A stretch of 64,000 nt of DNA from Nocardia transvalensis NBRC 15921. Its GTDB lineage: Bacteria; Actinomycetota; Actinomycetes; Mycobacteriales; Mycobacteriaceae. Positions 13,874 to 21,999 of the stretch are shown in pieces. The notes under the pieces are model-generated. The model was given only the letters and a program-made list of their open reading frames with translations, did no database searches and was not told where the DNA came from. A program made the translations under genes and the position numbers. The stretch's first letter is position 1, and each line of letters begins with the position of its first letter. The DNA is taken from NCBI RefSeq assembly GCF_000308875.1, contig NZ_BAGL01000033.1:1-64000 (forward strand). The letters run 5' to 3'.

Positions 13874-15343
13874 CTACGCGGGGGAGGCGACGAGTTTGGT
13901 CTCGAGGTATTCCTCGAAGCCCGCGACACCCATCTCGCGGCCGATGCCGGACTGCTTGTACCCGCCGAACGGCGCGTCGGCGTGGTACCAGAGGCCGCCG
14001 TTCACGCCCAGCGTGCCGGTGCGCACCCCCGCGACCACCCGCTCGATCCGTTCGGGGTCGGTGCCCCAGACGGAACCCGACAGGCCGTACGGGGATTCGT
14101 TGGCCAGCCGGATCGCGTCGGCGTCGCCGTCGTGCGGGATCACGACCAGAACCGGCCCGAAGATCTCCTCCTGGGCGACGGGCGAGGTATTGGGCAGCCC
14201 GGTGATGAGGGTCGGCTCGACGAAGTAGCCGCGCTCGCGGTCGGCGGGCCGCCCGCCACCGGTGACGATCTGCCCGCCCTCGGCCCGCGCGATCTCGATA
14301 TACCGCTCCACCCGATCCCGCTGCCGCGCGGAAATCAAAGGCCCGCAAATGGTTCCGGGATCGGTGGGGTCGCCGGCGCGCAGCCCGGACAGGGTCTTCG
14401 CCGCGGCGGCCACCGCGTCGTCGTAGGCGGCGCGCGGCACCAGCAGCCGGGTGGTGAGCGCGCAGCCCTGACCGGCGTGCACGGCGACCGAGAACGCGGT
14501 GAAACCGACGGCCGTGCCGATATCGGCATCGTCCAGCACGACCGCGGCCGATTTGCCGCCGAGTTCCAGGAAGGTCCGCTTGAGCGTGGCCGCCGCGCTC
14601 GCCATCACCGAACGCCCGGTCTGCGTGGAGCCGGTGAAGGTGATCATGTCGACCCGTGGGTCCTCGGTCAGCCGCGCGCCGAGCGCGTGATCGTCGGAGG
14701 TGACGATGTTGATCACCCCGGCGGGAATGTCGGTGTGCTCGATGATGAGCGAGCCGAGCGCCGCCGCGCACCACGGGGTATCGGGAGCGGGCTTGAGTAC
14801 CACGGTATTTCCCGCCGCCAGCGCCGGTCCGAGCTTCGCCAGATTGATCTGGTGCGGGAAGTTCCAGGGCGTGATGGCCCCGACGACACCCACGGCCTCG
14901 CGCCGGATGACGCGCCGGCTGGTGATGCCCATCTGCTCCGCGGTGCCGAGATCGGTTTCCCAGGAATAGCTTTCGGCCAGGTCCGCCGCGAACGTCAGGT
15001 CGGTGACGGGTCCCTCGAGCTGCGGTCCGCTGGTGAGCATGACCGGCGCGCCCACCTCGGCGACGGTGATCTCGCGCAGTTCCTCGCTGTGCGCGCGCAT
15101 GGCGTCGCGCAGCTGGCGGAGGCAGTGGGCGCGGAAGGCGTGGTCGCGGGACCACTCGGTGCCGTCGAACGCCGCCCGCGCCGCCGCGATCGCGGCGTCC
15201 ATATCGTCGGCCGAGGCGTTGGCGGCGGTGCCGATCTCCTCCTCGGTGGCGGGGTTGATCGTGGCGAAGACGCCGGATCCGCCGGGAACCAGCTTGCCGT
15301 CGATCAGCAGGGATGTGCCCCCGGCGGGAACGAGACTGTTCAT
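13874..15343 (-). CDS. NAD(P)-dependent aldehyde dehydrogenase
   Basis: 489 residues covering the whole ALDH fold: PWNFP (160-163 region), general base Glu260 in FLELGGKSA, nucleophile Cys294 in GQGCALTTR, and the C-terminal PFGGYKQSGIGRE. It oxidises an aldehyde to the acid. First gene of the minus-strand operon and divergent from a cytochrome P450. Four copies of a TGTCYRGACA element lie between them. A P450 alcohol product oxidised by the SDRs and this enzyme would make a coherent oxidation sequence. Confidence 0.93.
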   Translation of the reverse strand: MNSLVPAGGTSLLIDGKLVPGGSGVFATINPATEEEIGTAANASADDMDAAIAAARAAFDGTEWSRDHAFRAHCLRQLRDAMRAHSEELREITVAEVGAPVMLTSGPQLEGPVTDLTFAADLAESYSWETDLGTAEQMGITSRRVIRREAVGVVGAITPWNFPHQINLAKLGPALAAGNTVVLKPAPDTPWCAAALGSLIIEHTDIPAGVINIVTSDDHALGARLTEDPRVDMITFTGSTQTGRSVMASAAATLKRTFLELGGKSAAVVLDDADIGTAVGFTAFSVAVHAGQGCALTTRLLVPRAAYDDAVAAAAKTLSGLRAGDPTDPGTICGPLISARQRDRVERYIEIARAEGGQIVTGGGRPADRERGYFVEPTLITGLPNTSPVAQEEIFGPVLVVIPHDGDADAIRLANESPYGLSGSVWGTDPERIERVVAGVRTGTLGVNGGLWYHADAPFGGYKQSGIGREMGVAGFEEYLETKLVASPA

Positions 15344-15360
15344 GTGCCGTCTCCGATATG

Positions 15361-15482
15361 TGTCTGGACAGGTGTTTGGAAGGTAACGCACTGTCCAGAC
15401 ATCTGTCCAGCTCACGGCGAACCTTGTCGTGAAACGTTCTCGGTAGTACTGTCCAGACAGATGTCCATCATGTGTCTGGACA
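15361..15482. promoter_or_regulatory. Operator cluster between ALDH and P450 genes
   Basis: TGTCTGGACA or its reverse complement TGTCCAGACA occurs at 15361-15370, 15392-15401, 15450-15459 and 15473-15482. Three of these belong to wider dyads of the form CYRGACA-NN-TGTCYRG: 15364-15379, 15395-15410 and 15453-15468. Such clusters suggest cooperative binding of a TetR-type repressor over both promoters. The same dyad recurs at 17785-17800 and 20076-20091. Confidence 0.8.
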
Positions 15483-15553
15483 GGTATTCTCGTGCCGCGA
15501 ACTTTTCCGCGGACGTCCGGTCCACGACGATGTCGACCTTTCAGGAGGCACCA

Positions 15554-16798
15554 GTGTCCGCGCCCTCGATGCCCGCGGGGTTCGATTTCACCGACCCCGC
15601 GCTCTGGGAAACCCGCGCTCCCATAGCGGAATTCGCTCAGCTGCGCAGTACCGCGCCGGTGTGGTGGAACGCCCAGACCGACGAGCAGTCCGGCGGCTTC
15701 CACGACGGCGGCTACTGGGTGGTGAGCAAACACGAAGACATCAAGGAGATCTCCCGGAAACCCGAACTCTTCTCCTCCCGGGAGAAGGGCGCGATCATCC
15801 GGCTGCCCGGCATGATCACCGCCGATCAGATCGAGCTGACCAGCGCGCTGCTGATCAATATGGATCCGCCCAAGCACAGCAAGATCCGCAAGATCATCTC
15901 CAAGGGCTTCACCCCGCGGGCGGTCGAGGGCCTGCGCGCCGCGCTGGCGGAGCGGGCGGCCGCGATCGTGCACGCGGCGAAGGAGGGCGGCGCCGGAGAC
16001 TTCGTCGAGCAGGTCGCCTGCGAGCTGCCCTTGCAGGCCATCGCGGAGCTGCTCGGTGTCCCGCAGGCCGACCGCCACAAGCTGTTCGAGTGGTCGAACG
16101 CGATGCTCAACTACGATGATCCGGAGTACGGCGACACCGACTCCACCGATTCCGCGGCCAATGCCTCCATGGAGATCCTCGGCTACGCCTGGAATATGGC
16201 CGAGCAGCGCCGCGCCAACCCGCTCGGCGATATCGTCAGCCAGCTCGTGCAGGCCGATGTCGAGGGTGAGGGGCTGGGCTCCGACGAATTCGGCTTCTTC
16301 GTCATCCTGCTGGCCGTGGCCGGCAACGAGACCACCCGCAACGCCATCACGCACGGGATGAAGGCGTTCGTCGACAATCCGGAGCAGTGGGAGCTGTACA
16401 AGGAGCAGCGCCCCCGCACCGCGCCCGACGAGATCGTCCGCTGGGCCACCCCGGTGACCGTCTTCCAGCGCACCGCCACCGAGGACACCGAACTGGGCGG
16501 GCAGCTGATCCGGAAGGGGCAGCGGGTCGGATTGTTCTACAGCTCCGCCAATTTCGACGCCGACGCGTTCGACGACCCCTTCGCGTTCGACATCACCCGC
16601 GACCCCAACCCGCACCTCGCCTTCGGCGGCACCGGAACCCACTTCTGCGTCGGTGCCAACCTGGCCCGCCTGGAGATCGACCTGATGTTCAACGCCATCG
16701 CCGACGCCATGCCCAACCTGTCCCAGGTCGCCGAGCCGCAGCGCCTGCGGTCCGGCTGGATCAACGGGGTGAAGCATTGGGAGGTCCGCTACTCCTAG
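15554..16798 (+). CDS. Cytochrome P450 monooxygenase
   Basis: 414 residues. I-helix oxygen-binding motif AGNETTRN from Ala256, ExxR motif in PDEIVRWATP, and haem loop FGGTGTHFCVG with Cys365 as haem ligand. The wording FGGTGTHFCVGANLARLEI resembles actinobacterial CYPs such as the CYP125/CYP142/CYP124 group that hydroxylate sterol or terminal alkyl groups, but the subfamily is not certain. The start is GTG 15554, preceded by AGGAGG with five bases between; longer in-frame starts cross the operator region. No ferredoxin gene is adjacent. It is divergent from the ALDH operon under shared operators. Confidence 0.93.
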   Translation: MSAPSMPAGFDFTDPALWETRAPIAEFAQLRSTAPVWWNAQTDEQSGGFHDGGYWVVSKHEDIKEISRKPELFSSREKGAIIRLPGMITADQIELTSALLINMDPPKHSKIRKIISKGFTPRAVEGLRAALAERAAAIVHAAKEGGAGDFVEQVACELPLQAIAELLGVPQADRHKLFEWSNAMLNYDDPEYGDTDSTDSAANASMEILGYAWNMAEQRRANPLGDIVSQLVQADVEGEGLGSDEFGFFVILLAVAGNETTRNAITHGMKAFVDNPEQWELYKEQRPRTAPDEIVRWATPVTVFQRTATEDTELGGQLIRKGQRVGLFYSSANFDADAFDDPFAFDITRDPNPHLAFGGTGTHFCVGANLARLEIDLMFNAIADAMPNLSQVAEPQRLRSGWINGVKHWEVRYS

Positions 16799-16840
16799 AG
16801 AGCCCGCCCTCCATTTTCCCGGCGAGAGCCCGCCCTACAT

Positions 16841-16910
16841 TTTCCCGGCACGCTTTTGGCCGGGATCCACTCTCTGGTAACGGTGGATCCCGGCCAAGAG
16901 CATGCCGGGA
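16841..16910. terminator. Long inverted repeat, dispersed element copy 1
   Basis: Arms of 27 bases (16844-16870 and 16883-16909) with two mismatches that still allow G-U pairs, and a 12-base loop. It lies between the convergent P450 and SDR genes. The left arm matches a second element at 33868-33926 over 25 bases. Inverted partial copies of the arm end (ATTTTCCCGGC) also occur at about 16812-16823. Confidence 0.8.
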
Positions 16911-17002
16911 AATGAAATTGGCTGCCGGGAAATGAAATTGGCTGCCGGGAAATGGAATTGGGTGCCGGGAAATGGAATTGGGTTGCCGGGAAAATGGAAT
17001 TG
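16901..17002. repeat. Tandem 20-bp repeat array
   Basis: Four exact-period units of GCTGCCGGGAAATGAAATTG type start at 16901, 16921, 16941 and 16961, and a fifth of 22 bp starts at 16981. Units differ only at the first two bases and by A/G at position 15. The first unit overlaps the right arm of the inverted repeat, so the array seems to have grown out of it by slippage. It ends 8 bp before the SDR stop codon at 17011. Confidence 0.85.
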
Positions 17003-17010
17003 GCGGAGGG

Positions 17011-17751
17011 TCAGGAGGTCTTGTGGGGGACGGCGGTGACCAATCCGCCGTCCACGACGAACTCCGAGCCGGTGGCGTAGGAGGACTCGTCGCTGGCCAG
17101 GAACAGGACGAAGGTGGCGACCTCCTCGGGCTGCGCGGGGCGCCCGAGCGGGATGGTGACCAGGTCGTCGGGGATGTTCTCCGTCATCGGCGTGCGGATC
17201 AGGCCGGGGTGCAGGGAGTTGACCCGGATCTTGTGCGGCGCCAGCTCCAGCGCCGCGGACTTGGCCAGGCCGCGCACGCCCCACTTGGAGGCGACGTAGC
17301 CGTGCGCCCAGGGCGCGCCGCGCAGGCCCTCGATCGAGGAGACGTTGATGATCGAGCCGCCGCCGGCGGCCTTCATCGGCTCGACCGCGGCGCGCATGCC
17401 GAGGAAGGTGCCCGTCAGGTTGATGTCGATGATCTTGCGCCACTTGTCCAGATCGAACTTCTGCAGCGCCCCGCCGTTGATGATGCCGGCATTGTTCACC
17501 AGGACGTCCAGCTTGCCGAACTCACGCTGCGCCAGCTCGACGGCAGCATCCCAGTGGCCCGGGTCCGAGACGTCGAGTTCGGCGAAACGCGCCGCGTCGC
17601 CGAGCTTTTCGGCGAGGGCCTGGCCCTCGTCGGCGAGCACGTCACCGATGATCACCCGTGCGCCCTCGTCCACCAGCAGCTGAGCGTGGGCGGCGCCCAT
17701 CCCGCGGGCGCCGCCGGTGATGAGTGCAACCTTGCCGTCTACACGTCCCAT
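17011..17751 (-). CDS. Short-chain dehydrogenase, hydroxysteroid dehydrogenase-like
   Basis: 246 residues from ATG 17751. Cofactor loop TGGARGMG (12-19), NNAG (86-89), Ser139, Tyr152, Lys156 (YVASK). The ITGGARGMGAAHA and SSIEGLRG wording is that of the 3-alpha/20-beta-hydroxysteroid dehydrogenase group (FabG3/Rv2002-like), though related SDRs act on other ketones. It is divergent from an amine-dehydrogenase-like gene with two operator motifs between. A GTG at 17760 is a possible slightly earlier start. Confidence 0.87.
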   Translation of the reverse strand: MGRVDGKVALITGGARGMGAAHAQLLVDEGARVIIGDVLADEGQALAEKLGDAARFAELDVSDPGHWDAAVELAQREFGKLDVLVNNAGIINGGALQKFDLDKWRKIIDINLTGTFLGMRAAVEPMKAAGGGSIINVSSIEGLRGAPWAHGYVASKWGVRGLAKSAALELAPHKIRVNSLHPGLIRTPMTENIPDDLVTIPLGRPAQPEEVATFVLFLASDESSYATGSEFVVDGGLVTAVPHKTS

Positions 17752-17773
17752 GGGCGTCACGCTAGCATAAAAC

Positions 17774-17800
17774 TGGAACGTGTTACAGACTGCTGTCCAG
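17774..17800. promoter_or_regulatory. KstR-consensus site next to the shared dyad
   Basis: TGGAACGTGTTACA at 17774-17787 fits the published KstR consensus TnnAACnnGTTnnA at every fixed position. It overlaps by three bases a second dyad at 17785-17800 (ACAGACT-GC-TGTCCAG) that matches the operator shared with the P450 and mce promoters in 12 of 14 arm bases. Both lie between the divergent starts at 17751 and 17832. Confidence 0.6.
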
Positions 17801-17831
17801 AAATCTGATCGGACGCCCTCGAGGAGAATTC

Positions 17832-18905
17832 ATGCCTATCCGCGTCGCCCATATCGGAACCGGGAACGTCGGCCGTCTCGCGCTCGGCGGGCTGATCGAG
17901 AGCCCCCGGTACGAGCTGACCGGGGTGTGCGTCTCGACGCCCGCCAAGGTGGGCAGAGACGCCGGTGACCTTGCCGGACTGGACATCTCGACCGGCATCA
18001 CCGCGGTCGACAGCATCGACGCGCTGCTGGAGACGAAGCCGGACTGCGTGGTGTACTGCGCGATGGGCGACACCCGCATCAAGGAGGCGATCGAGGACTG
18101 CTGCCGGATCCTGGCGGCGGGCGTCGACGTCGTCGGATCGGCCCCCGGGCTGCTCCAGTATCCCTGGCAGGTGTTGCCCGACAAGTACATCGAGCCGGTG
18201 GAAAAGGCGGCGGCGCAGGGGAATTCGAGTCTGTTCGTCACGGGCGTGGATCCCGGGTTCGCCAACGATCTGCTGCCCTTCGCGCTCACCGGGACGTGCC
18301 AGACCGTCGAACAGGTCCGCTGCTCGGAGATCGCCGACTACGCCACCTACGACGGCGCGATCGTGATGTTCGACGTCATGGGATTCGGCAAACCTCTGGA
18401 CGAGGTGCCGATGCTGCTGCAGCCCGGCGTCCTGAGCATCGCGTGGGGCGCCGCGATCCGGCAGCTGGCCGCGGGCCTCGGAGTCGAGATCGATTCCATC
18501 ACAGAGGATTACGAGCGGTACCCGGCCCCCGAGGCGTTCGACGTGGCCGCCGGGCGGATCCCGGAGGGCGGGCTCGCGGCGCTGCGGTTCGAGATCCGCG
18601 GCATGGTGGGGGACCGGCCCGTGATCGTCATCGAGCACACCACCCGGCTGCGGGAGGACCTGTGCCCGGACTGGCCGCAGCCCGCCCAGCCCGGCGGGTC
18701 CTACCGCGTCGAGATCACCGGTGAGCCGTCGTATCGCGTGGATATCTGTCCCACCAGCCGCCGCGGCGACCACAACCACGCCGCCATCGTCGCGGCGGCC
18801 GGCCGGATCGTGAACGCGATTCCGGATGTGCTGGCCGCCGCGCCCGGCATCCGGACCATCCTCGACCTGCCGCTGGTGACCCGGCCGGGAGTGGTCACGT
18901 CGTAA
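17832..18905 (+). CDS. NAD(P)H-dependent amine dehydrogenase / dihydrodipicolinate reductase-like protein
   Basis: 357 residues. N-terminal Rossmann motif HIGTGNVGRLALGGL (residues 7-21), followed by a central segment with GVDPGFANDLLPFAL typical of the native amine dehydrogenase-like/DapB-like family common in mycobacteria. A GAGGAG site precedes ATG 17832. The family is little characterised; some members reductively aminate ketones. In this block it could act on a ketone made by the P450/SDR steps (inference). Its 3' end overlaps the convergent kinase-like gene by 11 bp. Confidence 0.8.
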   Translation: MPIRVAHIGTGNVGRLALGGLIESPRYELTGVCVSTPAKVGRDAGDLAGLDISTGITAVDSIDALLETKPDCVVYCAMGDTRIKEAIEDCCRILAAGVDVVGSAPGLLQYPWQVLPDKYIEPVEKAAAQGNSSLFVTGVDPGFANDLLPFALTGTCQTVEQVRCSEIADYATYDGAIVMFDVMGFGKPLDEVPMLLQPGVLSIAWGAAIRQLAAGLGVEIDSITEDYERYPAPEAFDVAAGRIPEGGLAALRFEIRGMVGDRPVIVIEHTTRLREDLCPDWPQPAQPGGSYRVEITGEPSYRVDICPTSRRGDHNHAAIVAAAGRIVNAIPDVLAAAPGIRTILDLPLVTRPGVVTS

Positions 18906-19962
18906 GCCGGCGCACGAACTCGATCGTCCCGAGGTGACGCATCGCGCGGCAGCCTCGGGCGAGCATGGCGAGAAACGCCTCGTCGCCGCGGTCCGTCGTG
19001 GCGGCGAAGGCGTATCCCAGCGTGATCAGCATCGGGATCTGTAGCATGCCGACCCGGTAGTCGTTCCAGCAGTCGGCGGCGGAGTAGCCGGTGACGCCGT
19101 GGCCGAGGAGGCGCCGGTGGTAGACCTCGACCAGGTCGGCCTCGGCGCGCTCGCGCAGCGCGGTGTCCAGGCTCGTACCGAGGAAATACGCCAGGTCGCG
19201 CGCCGGGAGCCCGATCGCGATCGTCTGCCAGTCGACGACGGTGACCGAGGTCCCGCCGGGATCGAAGAGCAGGTTGTCCAGGCGGAAGTCGCCGTGCAGC
19301 AGGCAGAACCGGTCGGGGTCCAGGCCCAGCCAGCCCTCGACCAGATCGGCGGCCTCGGTGAGGGTCGCCCGGTCCGCCGCGCCGATGTGATCGCCGATCC
19401 CCGACAGCGTGGCGTCCAGCGCGACGTGCGCGAGTTCGCCCATGCCCCGGGCGAAGTCGGCATCCGGCCGCGGCATGGTGACGCCCTCGAGCGACAGCCA
19501 GCCGGGATCGCACCAGCGCGGCCCGTGCAGACCGGCGAGGGCACCGACGGCGAGCCGCGCCTCGGCCTCGCCGCAGCCCCGGATCTGATCGCCCTGGACG
19601 GCGGGATCCAGATCGGACATCAGCAGGACGAATTCCGCTCCGTCGCCGGTGATCTCGCAGTGGTGCACCCGCGGCAGCGGGACCGAGACCGTGCCCGCGA
19701 CCCGGGTGTAGAAGGCGTGCTCGGCGCGGTATCCGAGGGCGACCCGGGCGCGCACCTCCTCCTGTTGCGAGGGCAGCTTCGCGATGAGCGAGCGTGGGGC
19801 GTCCGAACTCCGTGTGTAGACCGGGGTGAGGCGGTAGGTCGCCCCCGTCTGCCCGGTGCCGACAGCCTCGACGCGCACGGCCGAAATATCAACGTCCAGA
19901 ACGGATCCGAGCCACGCGGCCGTGAGCTGGGAAGGGTCTGTGGGCAGTTCCGCAGATTTCAT
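18895..19962 (-). CDS. APH-like phosphotransferase (ecdysteroid-kinase/aminoglycoside-kinase fold)
   Basis: 355 residues with a small-molecule kinase fold: ATP-binding Lys62 in SLIAKLP, Brenner motif HGDFRLDNLLFD (Asp225, Asn230), and metal-binding Asp244 in VVDWQT. Such proteins in actinobacterial catabolic clusters are usually named phosphotransferase family or ecdysteroid-kinase-like and phosphorylate hydroxyls of small molecules. ATG 19962 follows GGAAGGA; a longer frame from 20019 lacks a site. It is divergent from the mce operon with a shared-type operator between, so it is probably induced together with import. Antibiotic resistance is not implied. Confidence 0.82.
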   Translation of the reverse strand: MKSAELPTDPSQLTAAWLGSVLDVDISAVRVEAVGTGQTGATYRLTPVYTRSSDAPRSLIAKLPSQQEEVRARVALGYRAEHAFYTRVAGTVSVPLPRVHHCEITGDGAEFVLLMSDLDPAVQGDQIRGCGEAEARLAVGALAGLHGPRWCDPGWLSLEGVTMPRPDADFARGMGELAHVALDATLSGIGDHIGAADRATLTEAADLVEGWLGLDPDRFCLLHGDFRLDNLLFDPGGTSVTVVDWQTIAIGLPARDLAYFLGTSLDTALRERAEADLVEVYHRRLLGHGVTGYSAADCWNDYRVGMLQIPMLITLGYAFAATTDRGDEAFLAMLARGCRAMRHLGTIEFVRRLTT

Positions 19963-20075
19963 GACGCGTTCTTCCTTCCGGGGCTTCGCCGCCCCGTCTG
20001 CCGATCGATAGTGGCACATGCCGCACCCGTCCCGAGAAAGTGATTGCCGTCACGTTCGGTAGGTGATACCGTTCT

Positions 20076-20091
20076 CCGGACACATGTCCAG
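20076..20091. promoter_or_regulatory. Operator upstream of the mce operon
   Basis: CCGGACA-CA-TGTCCAG, a near-perfect dyad matching the operators at the ALDH/P450 promoter. It sits 113 bp from the kinase start and 93 bp from the yrbE start, so it could govern both divergent units. Confidence 0.75.
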
Positions 20092-20184
20092 GCGAATGTT
20101 TCAACAAGTGTTCGGACGTGCCCGGTGCTGGGGTTATCGCTTACCGCGACGCAGCGCGCCGGGCAGCGGGAGGTCCACGAGGTA

Positions 20185-21132
20185 ATGCGGTCCACGGTCG
20201 GCGATCCGGGTATTCAGGAGGCGGGCGAACTCGTGCCCCCGGGGTCGGCGACCCCCGAATCGCCGACCGGGGGATCGCAGGGAGGGCGGTCGGGGGAATC
20301 GGGCGGAGCGCCGGACGTGACGGCGTGGGGAGCCCTTCGCGGGAACTTCTCCGGGACGGTCCTGTCCAGCCTCGCCACGCTCGGCCGGGCGCTGCACATC
20401 GGCGTCGCCGCCGTCCGCGTCGGCGTCGTCGACGCGGTGCGCCTGCGGTTCCAGGTGCACGAAACCCTCACGCAGGCATGGTTTCTCATCAAGGTCACGG
20501 CGATGCCGAGCATCCTGATGGCCATCCCCTTCGGTGTGATCGTCTCCGCGCAGGTCGGCAATATCGTGTCCGAACTCGGCGCCGATTCGATGATCGGCGC
20601 CGCGGGCGGGCTCGGGGTGATCAAACAGGGCGCGCCGATGGCGAGCGCGATGATGCTCGGCGGGGCGGGCGCCGCGGCCATCGCCGCCGACCTCGGCGCG
20701 CGGACCGTGCGCGAGGAGGTCGACGCCATGCGGGTCATGGGCGTGGATCCGATTCAGCGCCTGGTGGTTCCGCGGATCGCGGCGATGATGCTGGTGGCCC
20801 CGCTGCTGAACATCCTGATCGTGGTGGTCGGCATCGCGTCGGGCTTCGCCGTCGCGGTCACCGCGCTGGACGTCACGCCGGGCAGCTACTGGGCGTCCTT
20901 CGGATCCTTCACCACCACGCTGGACATCTGGGTCTCCCTGATCAAGGCGCTGATCTTCGGATTCCTGGTGGTGGTCATCGCCTGCCAGCGCGGGCTCGAG
21001 GCCCGGGGCGGGCCGCGCGGCGTCGCCGACGGCGTCAATGCCGCCGTGGTGCTGTCCATCGCGGCGGTCGCCGTCCTCAACACCGCGATCACGCAGGTCG
21101 TGACCATGTTCTTCCCCGTGAGGATGGCATGA
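20185..21132 (+). CDS. yrbEA: Mce-system permease YrbE A (MlaE family)
   Basis: About 315 residues. After a polar, Gly/Ser/Pro-rich N-terminus of some 45 residues there are MlaE-type membrane helices (for example MPSILMAIPFGVIVSAQVGNIV and AMMLVAPLLNILIVVVGIASG) with the family core LGGAGAAAIAADLGARTVREEVDAMRVMGVDP. It forms the inner-membrane channel of an Mce lipid importer with YrbE B. ATG 20185 is chosen, with GGGAGG 11 bases upstream; a GTG further in is possible. First gene of the operon. The ATPase MceG is not encoded in the window, as is normal. Confidence 0.92.
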   Translation: MRSTVGDPGIQEAGELVPPGSATPESPTGGSQGGRSGESGGAPDVTAWGALRGNFSGTVLSSLATLGRALHIGVAAVRVGVVDAVRLRFQVHETLTQAWFLIKVTAMPSILMAIPFGVIVSAQVGNIVSELGADSMIGAAGGLGVIKQGAPMASAMMLGGAGAAAIAADLGARTVREEVDAMRVMGVDPIQRLVVPRIAAMMLVAPLLNILIVVVGIASGFAVAVTALDVTPGSYWASFGSFTTTLDIWVSLIKALIFGFLVVVIACQRGLEARGGPRGVADGVNAAVVLSIAAVAVLNTAITQVVTMFFPVRMA

Positions 21133-21995
21133 TGACGGCGGCGGGATACCTGCCCGCCGGGCTGCGCTGGGCGGGGCGGCTGCGGCACCGGATCCGTCCG
21201 CTCGCGCCGGTCGACTCGATCGGTTTCGTACTCGGCTTCTGCTGGCAGGTGCTGTCCGCACTGCCGCACACGCTGGTCCACTACCGCCGCCAGACGGTCA
21301 TGGTGATCACGGATATGACCTGGGGCCGCGGCTCGGTCATCGTCGGCGGCGGAGTGGTGCCGCTGATGCTGCTGCTCGGGGCGGCGATGGGCGCGTCCAT
21401 CGGCATCGAGGCCTACAGCGCGCTGAATCTGCTGTCGCTCGGCCAGCTCAGCGGCCTGATCTCCGCGTTCGGCGTCACCCGCGAGCTGGCGCCGATCGCG
21501 GCGGGCGTCGGATTCGCCGCGCAGGCCGGCTGCCGGATGACCGCCGAGATCGGCTCCATGCGCATCTCCGAGGAGATCGACGCGCTGGAATCGCTGGCCG
21601 TGCGGTCGGTGCCGTTCGTGGTGACGACCCGCGTCATCGCCGGAATCGTCGCCGTCGCACCGGCATTCGTGGTGGCGCTGATCCTGAGCTATCTGTCCTG
21701 CGAGGTGATCGTGACCACGATCCACGGCACCCCGTCGGGCACCTACGACCACTACTTCGACCAGTTCGTGCTGGGCTGGGACGTGATCGCGGCGACCGTG
21801 AAGGTCATGCTGTTCGCCGTCGCGGTCGTCCTGATCCATTGCTACCAGGGCTATTTCGCCACGGGCGGGCCCGAGGGCGTCGGCACCGCCTCGGGGCGCG
21901 CGGTGCGGGCCAGCCTGGTGACGATCATCGCCCTCGACATGTTCGCGACCATCGTGCTGTGGGGCTTCCGGTCTCCCATCACCTTCACCGGGTGA
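21129..21995 (+). CDS. yrbEB: Mce-system permease YrbE B (MlaE family)
   Basis: 288 residues, second permease half. It has the same MlaE core as its neighbour (GFAAQAGCRMTAEIGSMRISEEIDALESLAVR) and about five to six hydrophobic helices. ATG 21129 overlaps the stop of yrbE A in an ATGA, so the two halves are translationally coupled. Together they would form the transmembrane core that Mce A-F hexamers dock on. Confidence 0.93.
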   Translation: MMTAAGYLPAGLRWAGRLRHRIRPLAPVDSIGFVLGFCWQVLSALPHTLVHYRRQTVMVITDMTWGRGSVIVGGGVVPLMLLLGAAMGASIGIEAYSALNLLSLGQLSGLISAFGVTRELAPIAAGVGFAAQAGCRMTAEIGSMRISEEIDALESLAVRSVPFVVTTRVIAGIVAVAPAFVVALILSYLSCEVIVTTIHGTPSGTYDHYFDQFVLGWDVIAATVKVMLFAVAVVLIHCYQGYFATGGPEGVGTASGRAVRASLVTIIALDMFATIVLWGFRSPITFTG

Positions 21996-21999
21996 GGTC

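Noticed and set aside
13130..16798. Very long plus-strand frame running into the P450 gene
   Set aside because: Only the part from 15554 codes for the P450. The upstream part is antisense to two SDR genes and the ALDH and crosses the operator cluster.
16901..17002. CRISPR-like array
   Set aside because: The units are contiguous 20-bp tandem repeats with no unique spacers, and no cas genes are near.
18895..19962. Aminoglycoside resistance gene
   Set aside because: It has the kinase fold motifs but sits in a catabolic/import block and shows no specific resemblance to resistance enzymes.
20092..20120. KstR site in front of the mce operon
   Set aside because: AACAAGTGTT resembles AACnnGTT but the right half reads GTG, not GTT, at the required spacing, so it does not fit the consensus.
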